From: Coriobacteriales bacterium
Lineage (GTDB): Bacteria; Actinomycetota; Coriobacteriia; Coriobacteriales; UBA8131
Direction of reading: 5' to 3'
Assembly (NCBI GenBank): GCA_031290695.1
Contig: JAITNB010000022.1
Span: 1 to 13,389, forward strand
DNA length: 13,389 nt
Positions 5,089 to 13,184 of this stretch are shown one piece after another (the first letter of the stretch is position 1; every line of letters begins with the position of its first letter). The notes under the pieces were generated by a model. It made no database searches and was not told where the DNA came from. It worked only from the letters and a program-made list of their open reading frames with translations. The translations under genes were made by a program, and so were the position numbers.

Positions 5089-6489
5089 CTACTTGAGCAT
5101 GTCCTCAAGGTTCTTGAGGTCGCGCGGCGACATGCCGCCCATGCCGGGCATACCGCCGCTGCGCCTGGTGCGCTTCCCCTTCTTGCCGCGCCCCCGCTGC
5201 CCGTTGCCGATGTTCATTTTCTTCATCATCTTGCGCGTCTCCTCGAACTGCTTCACGAGCAGGTTCACGTCGCGCACCTCGACACCGGCACCGTTGGCTA
5301 TGCGCAGGCGGCGCGACCCGTTGAGCAGCGTTGGCTTCGCGCGTTCCTTCTTCGTCATCGAGTTGATGATGACGACCATCCTGTCCAGGCCGCCCTCGTC
5401 CACCTTTCCTCCGGCCAGCGCCTGTTCCCCTCCCGGAAGCGCCTTGAGGAGGCTCCCTATGCCGCCCATCTTGCGTACCTGCTTGCTAATGGTGATAAAG
5501 TCGTCAAAGGTAAGGTCGGCCTTGGCCATGCGTGTGGCCTCGGCCTCGTCGAACTCGTCATCGGCAGCCTGTTGGGCCTTCTCAATGAGCGTTACCATGT
5601 CACCCATGCCGAGGATGCGCTTCGCCATGCGGTCGGGGTAAAACTCCTCAAGCGTCGAGGGCTTCTCGCCCTCTGAGGTAAAGAGGATGGGCTTGCCGGT
5701 CACCTCGCGTATGGAGAGCGCGCCGCCGCCACGGGCATCGCCGTCCATCTTCGACATGATGACGCCGTCGAAGTCGACGCGCTGCGCAAACGCCTCGACG
5801 ACATTGACCACATCCTGACCGGTCATGGCATCGACGACCATGAATATCTGGTCGGGTTTGACCGCCGCCTTGATGGCCGCGGCCTCGTCCATCATCTGCT
5901 CGTCGACATGCAGACGGCCGGCCGTGTCGACGATGACCACGTCGCGCAGGGTATCGACCGCTTCCCGTACCGCGTCTTGCGCGATGCCCACCGGATGCTT
6001 CCCGTCGCCGCGAAACACCTTGACCCCGATGTCGTCACCAAGGGATGCCAACTGGTCGGCCGCGGCGGGGCGGTAGACATCGGCGGCCACGAGGAGCGGC
6101 ATATGCCCCTGCTCTTTGAGGCGGTAGGCCAGCTTCGCGGCAGCGGTCGTCTTGCCACTTCCTTGCAATCCTACGAGCATAATAACATTAGGGATGCGCG
6201 AGGTGAGCACTAGCTTTGTGCCGGTAGTGCCAAGCAGCTCTGTGAGCTGGTCAAGGACGATCTTTATGACGTTTTGGGCAGGTGTGAGGGACTCAAGCAC
6301 CTCGGTGCTCATCGCCTTCTCCTTCGCCGCAGCAACAAACTGTTTGACCACTTTGAAGTTCACGTCGGCCTCAAGCAGCGCAAGGCGTATCTCGCGCATG
6401 GCCGCCTCGATATCGGCCTCGCTCAAACGGCCTTTTGACCTGAGGTCGCCAAATACCCCCTGCAACCTGCCAGACAGATTATCAAACAT
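5089..6489 (-). CDS. ffh: Signal recognition particle GTPase Ffh (SRP54)
   Basis: Ffh binds SRP RNA and the signal sequence of nascent membrane proteins and delivers ribosomes to FtsY. The 466-residue protein has the standard N-G-M order. The helical N domain is 1-100. The GTPase has GLQGSGKTT (107-115), ADVYRPAA, DTAGR (188-192), SKMDGDARGGGALS (246-259) and LGMGD. The methionine-rich M domain (about 325-466) includes GSRRLRIANGAGVEVRDVN, the RNA-contact region, and a Met-rich tail (GGMPGMGGMSPRDL). Start ATG 6487-6489 follows AAGGAG by four to five bases; the frame is open further upstream but without a ribosome site. In the motif usually written GVGEK or GTGEK this protein has SEGEK (272-276), a mild deviation. 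It begins ten bases after the ftsY stop, so receptor and particle GTPases are co-transcribed. Confidence 0.97.
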   Translation of the reverse strand: MFDNLSGRLQGVFGDLRSKGRLSEADIEAAMREIRLALLEADVNFKVVKQFVAAAKEKAMSTEVLESLTPAQNVIKIVLDQLTELLGTTGTKLVLTSRIPNVIMLVGLQGSGKTTAAAKLAYRLKEQGHMPLLVAADVYRPAAADQLASLGDDIGVKVFRGDGKHPVGIAQDAVREAVDTLRDVVIVDTAGRLHVDEQMMDEAAAIKAAVKPDQIFMVVDAMTGQDVVNVVEAFAQRVDFDGVIMSKMDGDARGGGALSIREVTGKPILFTSEGEKPSTLEEFYPDRMAKRILGMGDMVTLIEKAQQAADDEFDEAEATRMAKADLTFDDFITISKQVRKMGGIGSLLKALPGGEQALAGGKVDEGGLDRMVVIINSMTKKERAKPTLLNGSRRLRIANGAGVEVRDVNLLVKQFEETRKMMKKMNIGNGQRGRGKKGKRTRRSGGMPGMGGMSPRDLKNLEDMLK

Positions 6490-6499
6490 ACTGCTCCTT

Positions 6500-7447
6500 C
6501 TAACCTCGGGTGTCGCCGATGAGCGCCTTGGCAAAGTCGTGTGCGTCAAAGGGCCGCAGGTCGTCTATCTTCTCGCCTACGCCTATGCGCAGGACCGGCA
6601 GCGCGAGCTCATGCGAGACGGCGACGGCGATACCGCCTTTCGCAGTGCCGTCCAGCTTCGTGATGATGACGCCGTCCAGCTCGAGTGCCTTGTTGAACTC
6701 CCGTGCCTGCTGCAGGCCGTTTTGCCCGGTTGTCGCGTCGATGACCAGCACGGCACGCACCGGCAGGGCTGCCAACTCTCCCCCGCTCCCCTTCCATTGG
6801 GCTGCACGCCGGCGCGTGACCTTGACGACCTTCTCAAGCTCGCGCATGAGGTCGTCAGAGGTATGCAGCCGCCCGGCTGTGTCAATGAGGATAAGGTCGG
6901 CCTGCTGCTGCTCGGCCTTGTCAATGACCTCGAAGGACACACTGGCGGGGTCTGCGCCCCGTTCGCGCTTGATAACGGGAACCTGTGCGCGCTGGGCCCA
7001 GACGTCGAGCTGTTCGATGGCGGCCGCCCTAAAGGTATCGGCGCTGCCGAGCAGCACCCTCCTCCCCCGCTCGACGCCGTCTTTGGCTATCTTGCCCACT
7101 GTCGTCGTCTTGCCGGAGCCGTTGATGCCCACAAAGAGCACGCACACAGGGCTGGCAAGGAAGGGGTCGTCCTCGTTTGCCGCGAACAGCTTTGCAATGG
7201 TCTCGGCAAGGCGGTCGAGCACCGCGTACCCGTCGGGCAGGGCAAGGCGCTGTGCGGCATCCTGCAACTGCTCGATGATGCTAACGGTCGCAGGGCCGCC
7301 AAAATCACCGAGTATCAAAGTCTCCTCAAGATCCTCCCAAAACGCGTCATCGAGCGCAGGCCCACGGTCAAGTATGACATTGATCTGCTCGGAGAAGCGG
7401 TCACGGGTGCGGGCAAGCCCCTCACTCAGCCGGTCGAGCCACGACAT
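6500..7447 (-). CDS. ftsY: Signal recognition particle receptor FtsY
   Basis: FtsY is the membrane-associated SRP receptor GTPase that docks Ffh-ribosome complexes at SecYEG. The 315-residue product contains GINGSGKTTTVGKIA (107-121), SADTFRAAAIEQL, DTAGRLHTSDDLM (189-201) and TKLDGTAKGG (263-272), and ends in the family motif GVGEKIDDLRPFDAHDFAKALIG. The long acidic A domain of E. coli FtsY is missing. The protein starts directly with an amphipathic helix (MSWLDRLSEGLARTRDRF), which in short FtsYs is the membrane-targeting sequence. Start ATG 7445-7447 has AGGAGG nine bases upstream, inside the smc 3' end. A longer frame to 7480 has no such site. One base separates the smc stop from this ATG, implying translational coupling. 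Confidence 0.97.
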   Translation of the reverse strand: MSWLDRLSEGLARTRDRFSEQINVILDRGPALDDAFWEDLEETLILGDFGGPATVSIIEQLQDAAQRLALPDGYAVLDRLAETIAKLFAANEDDPFLASPVCVLFVGINGSGKTTTVGKIAKDGVERGRRVLLGSADTFRAAAIEQLDVWAQRAQVPVIKRERGADPASVSFEVIDKAEQQQADLILIDTAGRLHTSDDLMRELEKVVKVTRRRAAQWKGSGGELAALPVRAVLVIDATTGQNGLQQAREFNKALELDGVIITKLDGTAKGGIAVAVSHELALPVLRIGVGEKIDDLRPFDAHDFAKALIGDTRG

Positions 7448-7448
7448 G

Positions 7449-10400
7449 CTACGCGTCCTCCTGCTCGTTCTTCGCGGCATGCCTGAGCGCCTGGTCCAAA
7501 CGCTGGCTCACCAGTTTCGAGACGCCCGATGCCTGCATGGTCACGCCATAGAGCACATCGGCGGTCTCCATCGTGCGGCGCTGGTGGGTGACGAGTATCA
7601 ACTGCGTCTTGTCGCGCAGCTGCTCAAAGTATTCGAGGAGGCGTTTGAGGTTTGTGTCATCAAGGGCCGCCTCGACCTCATCGAGGATGTAGAACGGCGC
7701 TTCCCGTATGCGATAGACCGCAAAGAGCAGGGCAAGGGCTGCCAATGACTTCTCCCCTCCGCTCATGAGCGAGAGCTTCGCTATCTTCTTGCCCTTGGGC
7801 TGTGCGCTCACCTCGATGCCGTTTTGCTCGGGGGACTCCCCCTCGGTGAGTATGAGCTGGCCTGCTCCGCCGGGGAACAGGACGGAGAATATCTCGACGA
7901 AGTTCTGGTTGACCTGCTCAAAGGTCTCAAGGAATTGGTTGCGCATCTTGCGGTCGAGTGCGGCAGAGATCTTCGCGAGGGACTTGCGCGCCTCCTCAAG
8001 GTCGTCGGTCTGCGCAACCATATAGTCACGCCGGGCCTTGAGCGCGTTGTACTCCTCCATGGCCACATGGTTCACGGCCCCGATACTCGTTATCTTGCGC
8101 CGCAGCCGGTTCGCGCGCTCCTCCGTCACGGTGCGGTTCTCGGGAGAAGGCATCGCGAGCGCCGTCTCGAGGGTGGTCCCGTTCTCATCGACGATGCGCC
8201 TGATGGCGTGCTCGACCTCGGTCTCAAGGCCGCGCTTCTCGATGCGTGCCTCGGTCAGGCGCTCGTTTATCCCCTCAAGCCGGTGGCGCGCGTCCTCGAC
8301 CGCCTTGTTCGCCTCGCCGATGACCTTGCGCAGGTTTGACGAGTCGGTCTGCTCGAACGCGGCCTGGTCGTTGAGCTTCTCTGCCCATACCTTCGCGCCC
8401 GCATGCAGCTCCTCATAGAGCCGGTACAGCGGGTCGACCCTGCTCCTCACGGCATCAAGCGTCGCCTCGGTCTGTTGCGACACCTCAAGCATGTGCCGCA
8501 GCTCGCCTACCTCGTGCTCAAGCGTCGCCATGCGGCTGTTGTTGTAGCTTGCGCTGCCCTTGGAGGTCTCAAGGCGTATCTTGCACTCCGAGATCCTCTC
8601 GTTTAGCGCGCTTCGCTCCTCAGTCATGCGGAGAAGCACCTGCGATGCCTCGTCAACGCGCCCCGTTGTCTCGTCTATCGTCGTTTGCAGATGCTCGATA
8701 CGCTTGCTGTACTCGCCGGCCAGGGGCGTTGTGGCGACCCGGCGCTTATCCACGTCCCTGAGCTTGTGCTCGACCTCGCGGCGGCGGTAGAGCATCTGCG
8801 TCATCGCCTCCTCGAGCCGCGTGACCTCCTCACGGGCCGAGTCGGCGTCGCCTTGGAGCTTGGCGAGGGTCTGTGAGAACTCGAAGTCGTCCTGTTGGGC
8901 TACTTGGAGGTTCTGCTCGGCGGTCGAGACCTCGAGCTCTATGTCGGTGAGGTGGGCGGTCGCCTTCTCAAGGTCGTCGCCCAGCGCGTCGGTCTTGCGG
9001 CGGCGGGTGAGCACCCCTTCTATGTCGTTTACCTGTATGCCAAGCGTGAGCTTGCCGGTGGGCCATACGACGGTCCCGTCCTTTGTCACGAAGCGCACGC
9101 CCAGGCGGTCGCGTAGGTGGAGGCCCTGTGCCTCCTCAAGTGTCTCGACCAGGTACACGTCCCCCAGCAGCGCCTCATAGGCCTCGCGAAGCTCATCGGG
9201 GTAGTCGAGGTAGTCGAGGAGCCGGTTGTCCTGGAGGCCCTGGTCGCGGATATAGCGTATCCCCTCCAGCGGCACAATGCTTATCTCGCCCTTGCCGTCG
9301 CTTTCTTCAAGCAGGTTCTGCGCTATCTCGCGCGCCGAGCCCGGGTCCTTGACAAAGACGCCAAACAAGTCGGCCCCCAGCAGCCGCTCCACAAGGCGCT
9401 CGAGGTCGATGGCGCTCATAGCAAGGGGCAGGGGCTTCTTGGCCGCTTGCGCAACCGTGAGGGTCTGGGATATGGGGAGGATGGAGCCTTTGAAGAGGCC
9501 CTCATGGGCGAGCACCCACGACAGGGCCGGGGAGGCCGCCTCAAACGCACGGTCGATCTCCTCGACGGCCTTGAGCTCGGCGCGGATGGAGCCGAGCAGG
9601 TCGCGCTGGGCCTCGAGCTTCTGACGGCGGTCGTCGAGTATCCGCACGAACTTGTCGATGTCGTATTTTGCCAGCTCCGAGTCCTTGTGCGACTTGGCAA
9701 GGCCGCGCTCAAGGTCATCGAGCTTCGCGCGCCGCTCTACCAGGAGGGTTTGGGTGCCAAGGTACTCCTGTTCCATCTGCTCATAGCGCTCCTTGAGCAG
9801 CCCCTCCTCAAGGTCGAGGGACGAGAGGGAGTCAGTTGCTTTGGAGAGGCTCATGCGCGTCGTCTCAAGCGCCGATTCATGGCCGCGCAACGATGCGGAG
9901 AGCTGCGAGTACGTCTCCTCGGAGCCCTTCTTGTCCTTGACGAGCGTCTCGGACTGGCGGCTGAGCTCATTGAACTCGGCATAGAGCGCCTTGAGTGTGC
10001 CTTCGCCTTCGCGTATGATCTCGCCCAGCTCGGCCTTCTCTGTCTCGGCCGCCTTGAGCCGCGCGGAGGAGTTGTAGACCGTGGCGCGCAAGTCGGAGAG
10101 CCGCGACACCATGTTCTTGCCCTTCTCCTCAAGGAGGAGCATACCGGCGTCAAGGCGTTGGATAAGTGAGGTGCAGCGGATGCGCTGCTCGTTGAGGTCG
10201 CCGGCAAACAGGCCCTTCTCCTCTAACGTGAGCTGCCGCTTCTCAAGCTCCGACTCCTTCTCGTTGAGCGTGATATGTGCAAGCCCGGCCTCGGCGTTGA
10301 CCTCCTTCTCGATACGGTCCTGCTTGTTCCAGGCGGTCTGGAGCAGCCGGAGGCCGTCAACGGCGAGGGAGAGGTCGAGGTCGCGCAGCTCGTCAACAAG

Positions 10401-11051
10401 GCTTGCGTGCTGCTTTGCACGGTTCGCCTGGCGCTCAAGGGGCTTGAGCTGGGACTCGATGATCCTGATTATGTCGTTGACACGCTCAAGCGAGGCATCC
10501 ATGGCGGCGAGCTTGCGGTTCGCCTTCTCCTTGCGCCGCTTGTGCTTGAGCACGCCTGCGGCCTCCTCGATGAGCGTGCGGCGGTCCTCGGGACGTGACT
10601 CGAGCATGGCAGTGAGGTTGCCCTGGCTGATGATGGAGTGGGCACCCTGGCCGATGCCAGTGTCGTAGAGTATGTCGATGATGTCCATCTGGCGGCACGG
10701 GGAGCCGTTGATGAAGTACTCGCTCTCGCCACTGCGGTACATGCGGCGGGTGATGGCGACTTGGTCGAACTCGATAGGCAGCTTGCCGTCGGCGTTGTCC
10801 AGTATCAGGTCAACCTCGGCAACACCCACCGCCTGACGTGCAGAGGAGCCTGAGAAGATAAGCTCCTCCATCGCCTGGACGCGCATGTTGCGGGCGTTGC
10901 GCTCGCCAAGGACCCAGAGCACTGCCTCGGATATGTTGGACTTTCCCGAGCCGTTGGGGCCAACGATGACAGAAATACCAGGCTCAAAGTTGACTACCGA
11001 GCGGTCGGCAAACGACTTGAAACCCTTTATCACCAACGACTTGAGATACAC
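7449..11051 (-). CDS. smc: Chromosome segregation protein SMC
   Basis: SMC dimers with ScpA and ScpB load at parS-ParB sites and organise the chromosome. At 1200 residues it has normal length. The N-terminal ATPase half starts YLKSLVIKGFKSFADRS and carries Walker A GPNGSGKS (31-38) and GQGAHSIISQG. A first coiled coil (about 170-500) leads to a globular hinge (about 505-680), a second coiled coil returns (about 690-1030), and the C-terminal half has signature LSLMSGGEKS (1093-1102), Walker B ILDEVEAALDD (1122-1132) and the switch His in LVTHQRRTM. The hinge ends in WPTGKLTLG (663-671), where most bacterial SMCs have two glycine pairs. Start is GTG 11049-11051 with AAAGGAG four bases upstream. 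It is first of the tight smc-ftsY-ffh group, 85 bases after rnc. Confidence 0.97.
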   Translation of the reverse strand: MYLKSLVIKGFKSFADRSVVNFEPGISVIVGPNGSGKSNISEAVLWVLGERNARNMRVQAMEELIFSGSSARQAVGVAEVDLILDNADGKLPIEFDQVAITRRMYRSGESEYFINGSPCRQMDIIDILYDTGIGQGAHSIISQGNLTAMLESRPEDRRTLIEEAAGVLKHKRRKEKANRKLAAMDASLERVNDIIRIIESQLKPLERQANRAKQHASLVDELRDLDLSLAVDGLRLLQTAWNKQDRIEKEVNAEAGLAHITLNEKESELEKRQLTLEEKGLFAGDLNEQRIRCTSLIQRLDAGMLLLEEKGKNMVSRLSDLRATVYNSSARLKAAETEKAELGEIIREGEGTLKALYAEFNELSRQSETLVKDKKGSEETYSQLSASLRGHESALETTRMSLSKATDSLSSLDLEEGLLKERYEQMEQEYLGTQTLLVERRAKLDDLERGLAKSHKDSELAKYDIDKFVRILDDRRQKLEAQRDLLGSIRAELKAVEEIDRAFEAASPALSWVLAHEGLFKGSILPISQTLTVAQAAKKPLPLAMSAIDLERLVERLLGADLFGVFVKDPGSAREIAQNLLEESDGKGEISIVPLEGIRYIRDQGLQDNRLLDYLDYPDELREAYEALLGDVYLVETLEEAQGLHLRDRLGVRFVTKDGTVVWPTGKLTLGIQVNDIEGVLTRRRKTDALGDDLEKATAHLTDIELEVSTAEQNLQVAQQDDFEFSQTLAKLQGDADSAREEVTRLEEAMTQMLYRRREVEHKLRDVDKRRVATTPLAGEYSKRIEHLQTTIDETTGRVDEASQVLLRMTEERSALNERISECKIRLETSKGSASYNNSRMATLEHEVGELRHMLEVSQQTEATLDAVRSRVDPLYRLYEELHAGAKVWAEKLNDQAAFEQTDSSNLRKVIGEANKAVEDARHRLEGINERLTEARIEKRGLETEVEHAIRRIVDENGTTLETALAMPSPENRTVTEERANRLRRKITSIGAVNHVAMEEYNALKARRDYMVAQTDDLEEARKSLAKISAALDRKMRNQFLETFEQVNQNFVEIFSVLFPGGAGQLILTEGESPEQNGIEVSAQPKGKKIAKLSLMSGGEKSLAALALLFAVYRIREAPFYILDEVEAALDDTNLKRLLEYFEQLRDKTQLILVTHQRRTMETADVLYGVTMQASGVSKLVSQRLDQALRHAAKNEQEDA

Positions 11052-11136
11052 AGAACTCCTTTTAGGTGGGACATCTTACCATTGCACACTGGGTTGTTAG
11101 ACCATATTCTACTTAAACACGCAGCATAACGGGGGT

Positions 11137-11868
11137 TCAGCAGCGGTTTTTTTCTTTATTTTGCCGCTTGATGTTCCTGAGTGCCACAAAAGCTGCCTGT
11201 GTCTCGGCATCTTTCTTCGAATGGCCCGTGCCCGTGCCTATCACTATTCCCTCGCTGAGCACGTTGGAGGTGAACATCCGCGCGTGCGGCGGCCCCTCGG
11301 TGTCGACCAGCTCATAGGTGGGCGTGACCTTCTTGACTTGGAGCAGTTCCTGCAGCGTCGACTTGGGGTTGTCGGGCTCTCTCGCGTACTCCTCCTGGAT
11401 GAGCGCGCCTAGGGTGCTGATGACCCACACGCGCGCCGCCTCGTTGCCGCTGTCAAGTGCCAGCGCGGCAACGAGCGCCTCAAAGACGTTCTCAAGGGCA
11501 GAATGGAGCCCGCGCCGGTTGGTGCCGCTCTCCGAGCTCCCAAACATGATAAGGCCCGCAAACCCAAGGCGCTCGGCCAATGTTGACAGGGTATCTCCCG
11601 AGACGAGCGACACTTTCACCCGCGTCATGCCGCCCTCGTCCATCGCTGGGAACCGCTCATATATCTCCTGCGCAATGACCGCGCCCATAATCGAGTCGCC
11701 CAGGAACTCAAGGCGCTCGTAGGAAAGCCCGATGGAGTCCTCCTCGGCGGCCGACGGATGGGTAAGTGCCCTGAGGAGAAGCCCGCGGTCGTTGAACCGG
11801 TGGCCCATGATGTCCTCGGCGGCCTGGAGCCGCCGGTCGATCTCTGCGCGCTCAAGCATGATGGCCAC
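11137..11868 (-). CDS. rnc: Ribonuclease III
   Basis: RNase III cuts double-stranded RNA, including rRNA precursors. The 243-residue protein has the nuclease domain (about 5-155) with signature ERLEFLGDS (51-59), providing Glu51, Glu54 and Asp58, Glu78 in MDEGG, and the second motif LENVFEALVAA (125-135) with Glu130. The dsRNA-binding domain follows (about 167-234: NPKSTLQELLQ, PTYELV, GTGHSKKDAETQAAFVAL). The position three before Glu130, a metal-binding Asp in most RNases III (Asp114 in E. coli), is Asn127 here, codon at 11488-11490. The start may be GTG 11866-11868 (GAGG-rich DNA upstream, six bases after the plsX stop) or ATG at 11857-11859, three codons in. The C-terminus is short and basic. 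Confidence 0.96.
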   Translation of the reverse strand: MAIMLERAEIDRRLQAAEDIMGHRFNDRGLLLRALTHPSAAEEDSIGLSYERLEFLGDSIMGAVIAQEIYERFPAMDEGGMTRVKVSLVSGDTLSTLAERLGFAGLIMFGSSESGTNRRGLHSALENVFEALVAALALDSGNEAARVWVISTLGALIQEEYAREPDNPKSTLQELLQVKKVTPTYELVDTEGPPHARMFTSNVLSEGIVIGTGTGHSKKDAETQAAFVALRNIKRQNKEKNRC

Positions 11869-11874
11869 GGTACC

Positions 11875-12900
11875 CTACCCCTCGATCTCGCGCGCTATCG
11901 TTGCCGCAAGGCCTGCGCGTACCGCCTGTGCAGCCACATGGATGCCGTTGGCGACCGCCTTTTCGTTAGACGAGCCATGCCCGATGATGCACACGTTGCG
12001 CAGCCCCAGGAGAGGGGCGCCGCCCGTCGCGTCGGCACTCATCGTATCCTTGAGCGCCCTAAGGTCCTTTTGCACCAGCGCTGCCGCTATCTTCGTCTTG
12101 GTTGAGGACGAGAGGACGGCCTTGACCTGTCCAAACAGGGCCTCGGCAGTACCCTCAAGCGTCTTGAGGGTCACATTGCCGGTGAACCCGTCGGTCACGA
12201 TGACGTCAAAGCGCCCGGCAAAGATGTCGGTTCCCTCGGCGTTGCCGGCAAACCCCCTGAGCTTCTCCTTCATCAGGGCATATGCCTCCTGGGCGAGCTG
12301 GGACCCCTTGCCCTCCTCTCCCCCGATGTTGAGAAGCGCTATCCGTGGGTGGGATATGCCCAGCACCTTCTCCGCATAGACACCGCCCATCTGCCCAAAC
12401 TGCACCAGGTACTCGGGCTTCACATCGGCGTTTGCGCCGACATCGACAAGCACGAGGGGGCCCTTGGGCGAAGGCACCACGGTTGCGATGGCCGGGCGCT
12501 GCACGCCTTTTGCGCGCCCTATCACAAGCGTCGCAGCCGCCATGCAAGCACCAGTCGATCCTGCGGAGAAGAACGCTTGGGCCCGCCCCTCCTTCACGAG
12601 GCGGCACCCCACGACAATCGACGAGTCCTTCTTGGCGTGGACCGCCTGTGCCGGGTGCTCGTCCATGCCGATGGCCTGTGTCGTGCCTACCGCCTCGATG
12701 CGGGTGGGGTCGAGCTGCGCAAACGGCCCAATGACGTTGGCAGGGCCGGTAAGGACGACTTTGAGGGCCTCGTCCTCGCGCAGCGCCCGCTCAACGCCCC
12801 TGAGCACCACCTCAGGCGCCGCGTCGCCGCCCAGGGCATCGACGGCGATACTGGTCGTTTGGGCTTGGGCTTGGGCTTGGGCTTGGGCTTGGGCGTCCAT
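11875..12900 (-). CDS. plsX: Phosphate acyltransferase PlsX
   Basis: PlsX converts acyl-ACP plus phosphate to acyl-phosphate, the donor used by PlsY to start phospholipid synthesis; it is a peripheral membrane enzyme. Motifs of the family are present: IAVDALGGDAAPEVVLRG (about 18-35), FFSAGSTGACMAAATLVIGR, DVGANADVKPEYLVQFGQMG, LLNIGGEEGKGSQLAQEAY and TDGFTGNVTLKTLEG. Length is 341 residues, close to normal. The extra N-terminus MD(AQ)6 arises from six exact hexanucleotide copies right after the start. ATG 12898-12900 has AAAGGAGG unusually close, three bases upstream. The gene is preceded by rpmF, as in many bacteria, but an intrinsic terminator lies between them. It is followed after six bases by rnc; the fatty acid genes often found between plsX and rnc are absent. 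Confidence 0.96.
   Translation of the reverse strand: MDAQAQAQAQAQAQTTSIAVDALGGDAAPEVVLRGVERALREDEALKVVLTGPANVIGPFAQLDPTRIEAVGTTQAIGMDEHPAQAVHAKKDSSIVVGCRLVKEGRAQAFFSAGSTGACMAAATLVIGRAKGVQRPAIATVVPSPKGPLVLVDVGANADVKPEYLVQFGQMGGVYAEKVLGISHPRIALLNIGGEEGKGSQLAQEAYALMKEKLRGFAGNAEGTDIFAGRFDVIVTDGFTGNVTLKTLEGTAEALFGQVKAVLSSSTKTKIAAALVQKDLRALKDTMSADATGGAPLLGLRNVCIIGHGSSNEKAVANGIHVAAQAVRAGLAATIAREIEG
12859..12894. repeat. Six perfect tandem copies of a hexanucleotide at the start of plsX
   Basis: Plus-strand TTGGGC repeats six times without error; as coding strand it is GCCCAA, encoding Ala-Gln six times at residues 3-14 of PlsX. Because the unit is six bases, slippage adds or removes two residues without shifting the frame. 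It starts five to six bases inside the coding sequence, within the region covered by an initiating ribosome. Confidence 0.97.
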
Positions 12901-12934
12901 GGTCCTCCTTTATCGTCTGCAACACGGTATCCGC

Positions 12935-12961
12935 AAAAAAGAGTACCAGCAAGGTACTCTT
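12935..12961 (-). terminator. Intrinsic terminator between rpmF and plsX
   Basis: Read on the minus strand, AAGAGTACC (12953-12961) pairs perfectly with GGTACTCTT (12939-12947) around a five-base loop. The strand then continues as a run of T (six, 12935-12940, the first two shared with the stem) and GCGG. It lies 27 bases after the rpmF stop. This is a textbook Rho-independent terminator and would cut or reduce rpmF transcripts before plsX. Confidence 0.85.
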
Positions 12962-12988
12962 CTGCCATGCATTATCATCAGTCGCCAA

Positions 12989-13168
12989 CTACTCGGTGAC
13001 GATGACCTCGCGGCCCTTGTAGTAGCCGCAGTTGCCACACACGTAATGGGGCAGCTTTGCCGCGCCGCACTGCGGACACACCGAGCGCGCGGCAACAGTG
13101 AGGACGTTGTTTGCGCTCCTGCGCGAGTGGGTCACCGACCTGCCGGTCTTTCTCTTGGGTACTGCCAT
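12989..13168 (-). CDS. rpmF: 50S ribosomal protein L32
   Basis: L32 is a small structural protein of the large ribosomal subunit. The 59-residue product starts MAVPKRKTGRSVTHSRRSAN, the hallmark of the family, and contains a zinc ribbon with Cys31-x2-Cys34 (CPQC) and Cys44-x2-Cys47 (CGNC), followed by GYYKGREVIVTE. It is therefore the zinc-binding (C+) form. Start ATG 13166-13168 has GGAAGG about eight bases upstream on the minus strand; the stop is TAG at 12989-12991. Placement before plsX matches the rpmF-plsX order of many bacteria. A hairpin-forming CAACAC/GTGTTG pair lies just upstream of the ribosome site. Confidence 0.96.
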   Translation of the reverse strand: MAVPKRKTGRSVTHSRRSANNVLTVAARSVCPQCGAAKLPHYVCGNCGYYKGREVIVTE

Positions 13169-13184
13169 CAGTCAACCTTCCTTC

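Noticed and set aside
9117..10169. A 350-codon plus-strand open frame opposite smc
   Set aside because: It is antisense to a fully motif-supported smc gene, has the leucine/alanine/arginine-rich composition produced by reading GC-rich genes backwards, and matches no family. The same applies to long plus-strand frames at 5053-5676, 6152-7486, 6510-7748 and 12349-12999.
12859..12894. CRISPR array or telomere-like repeat
   Set aside because: The units are six bases with no spacers, lie inside the plsX reading frame and translate to Ala-Gln; it is a simple coding tandem repeat.
12905..12935. TTGCGG - 17 bases - ATAAAG as a plsX promoter
   Set aside because: The predicted start would fall in or after the ribosome binding site, so the transcript could not be normally translated.
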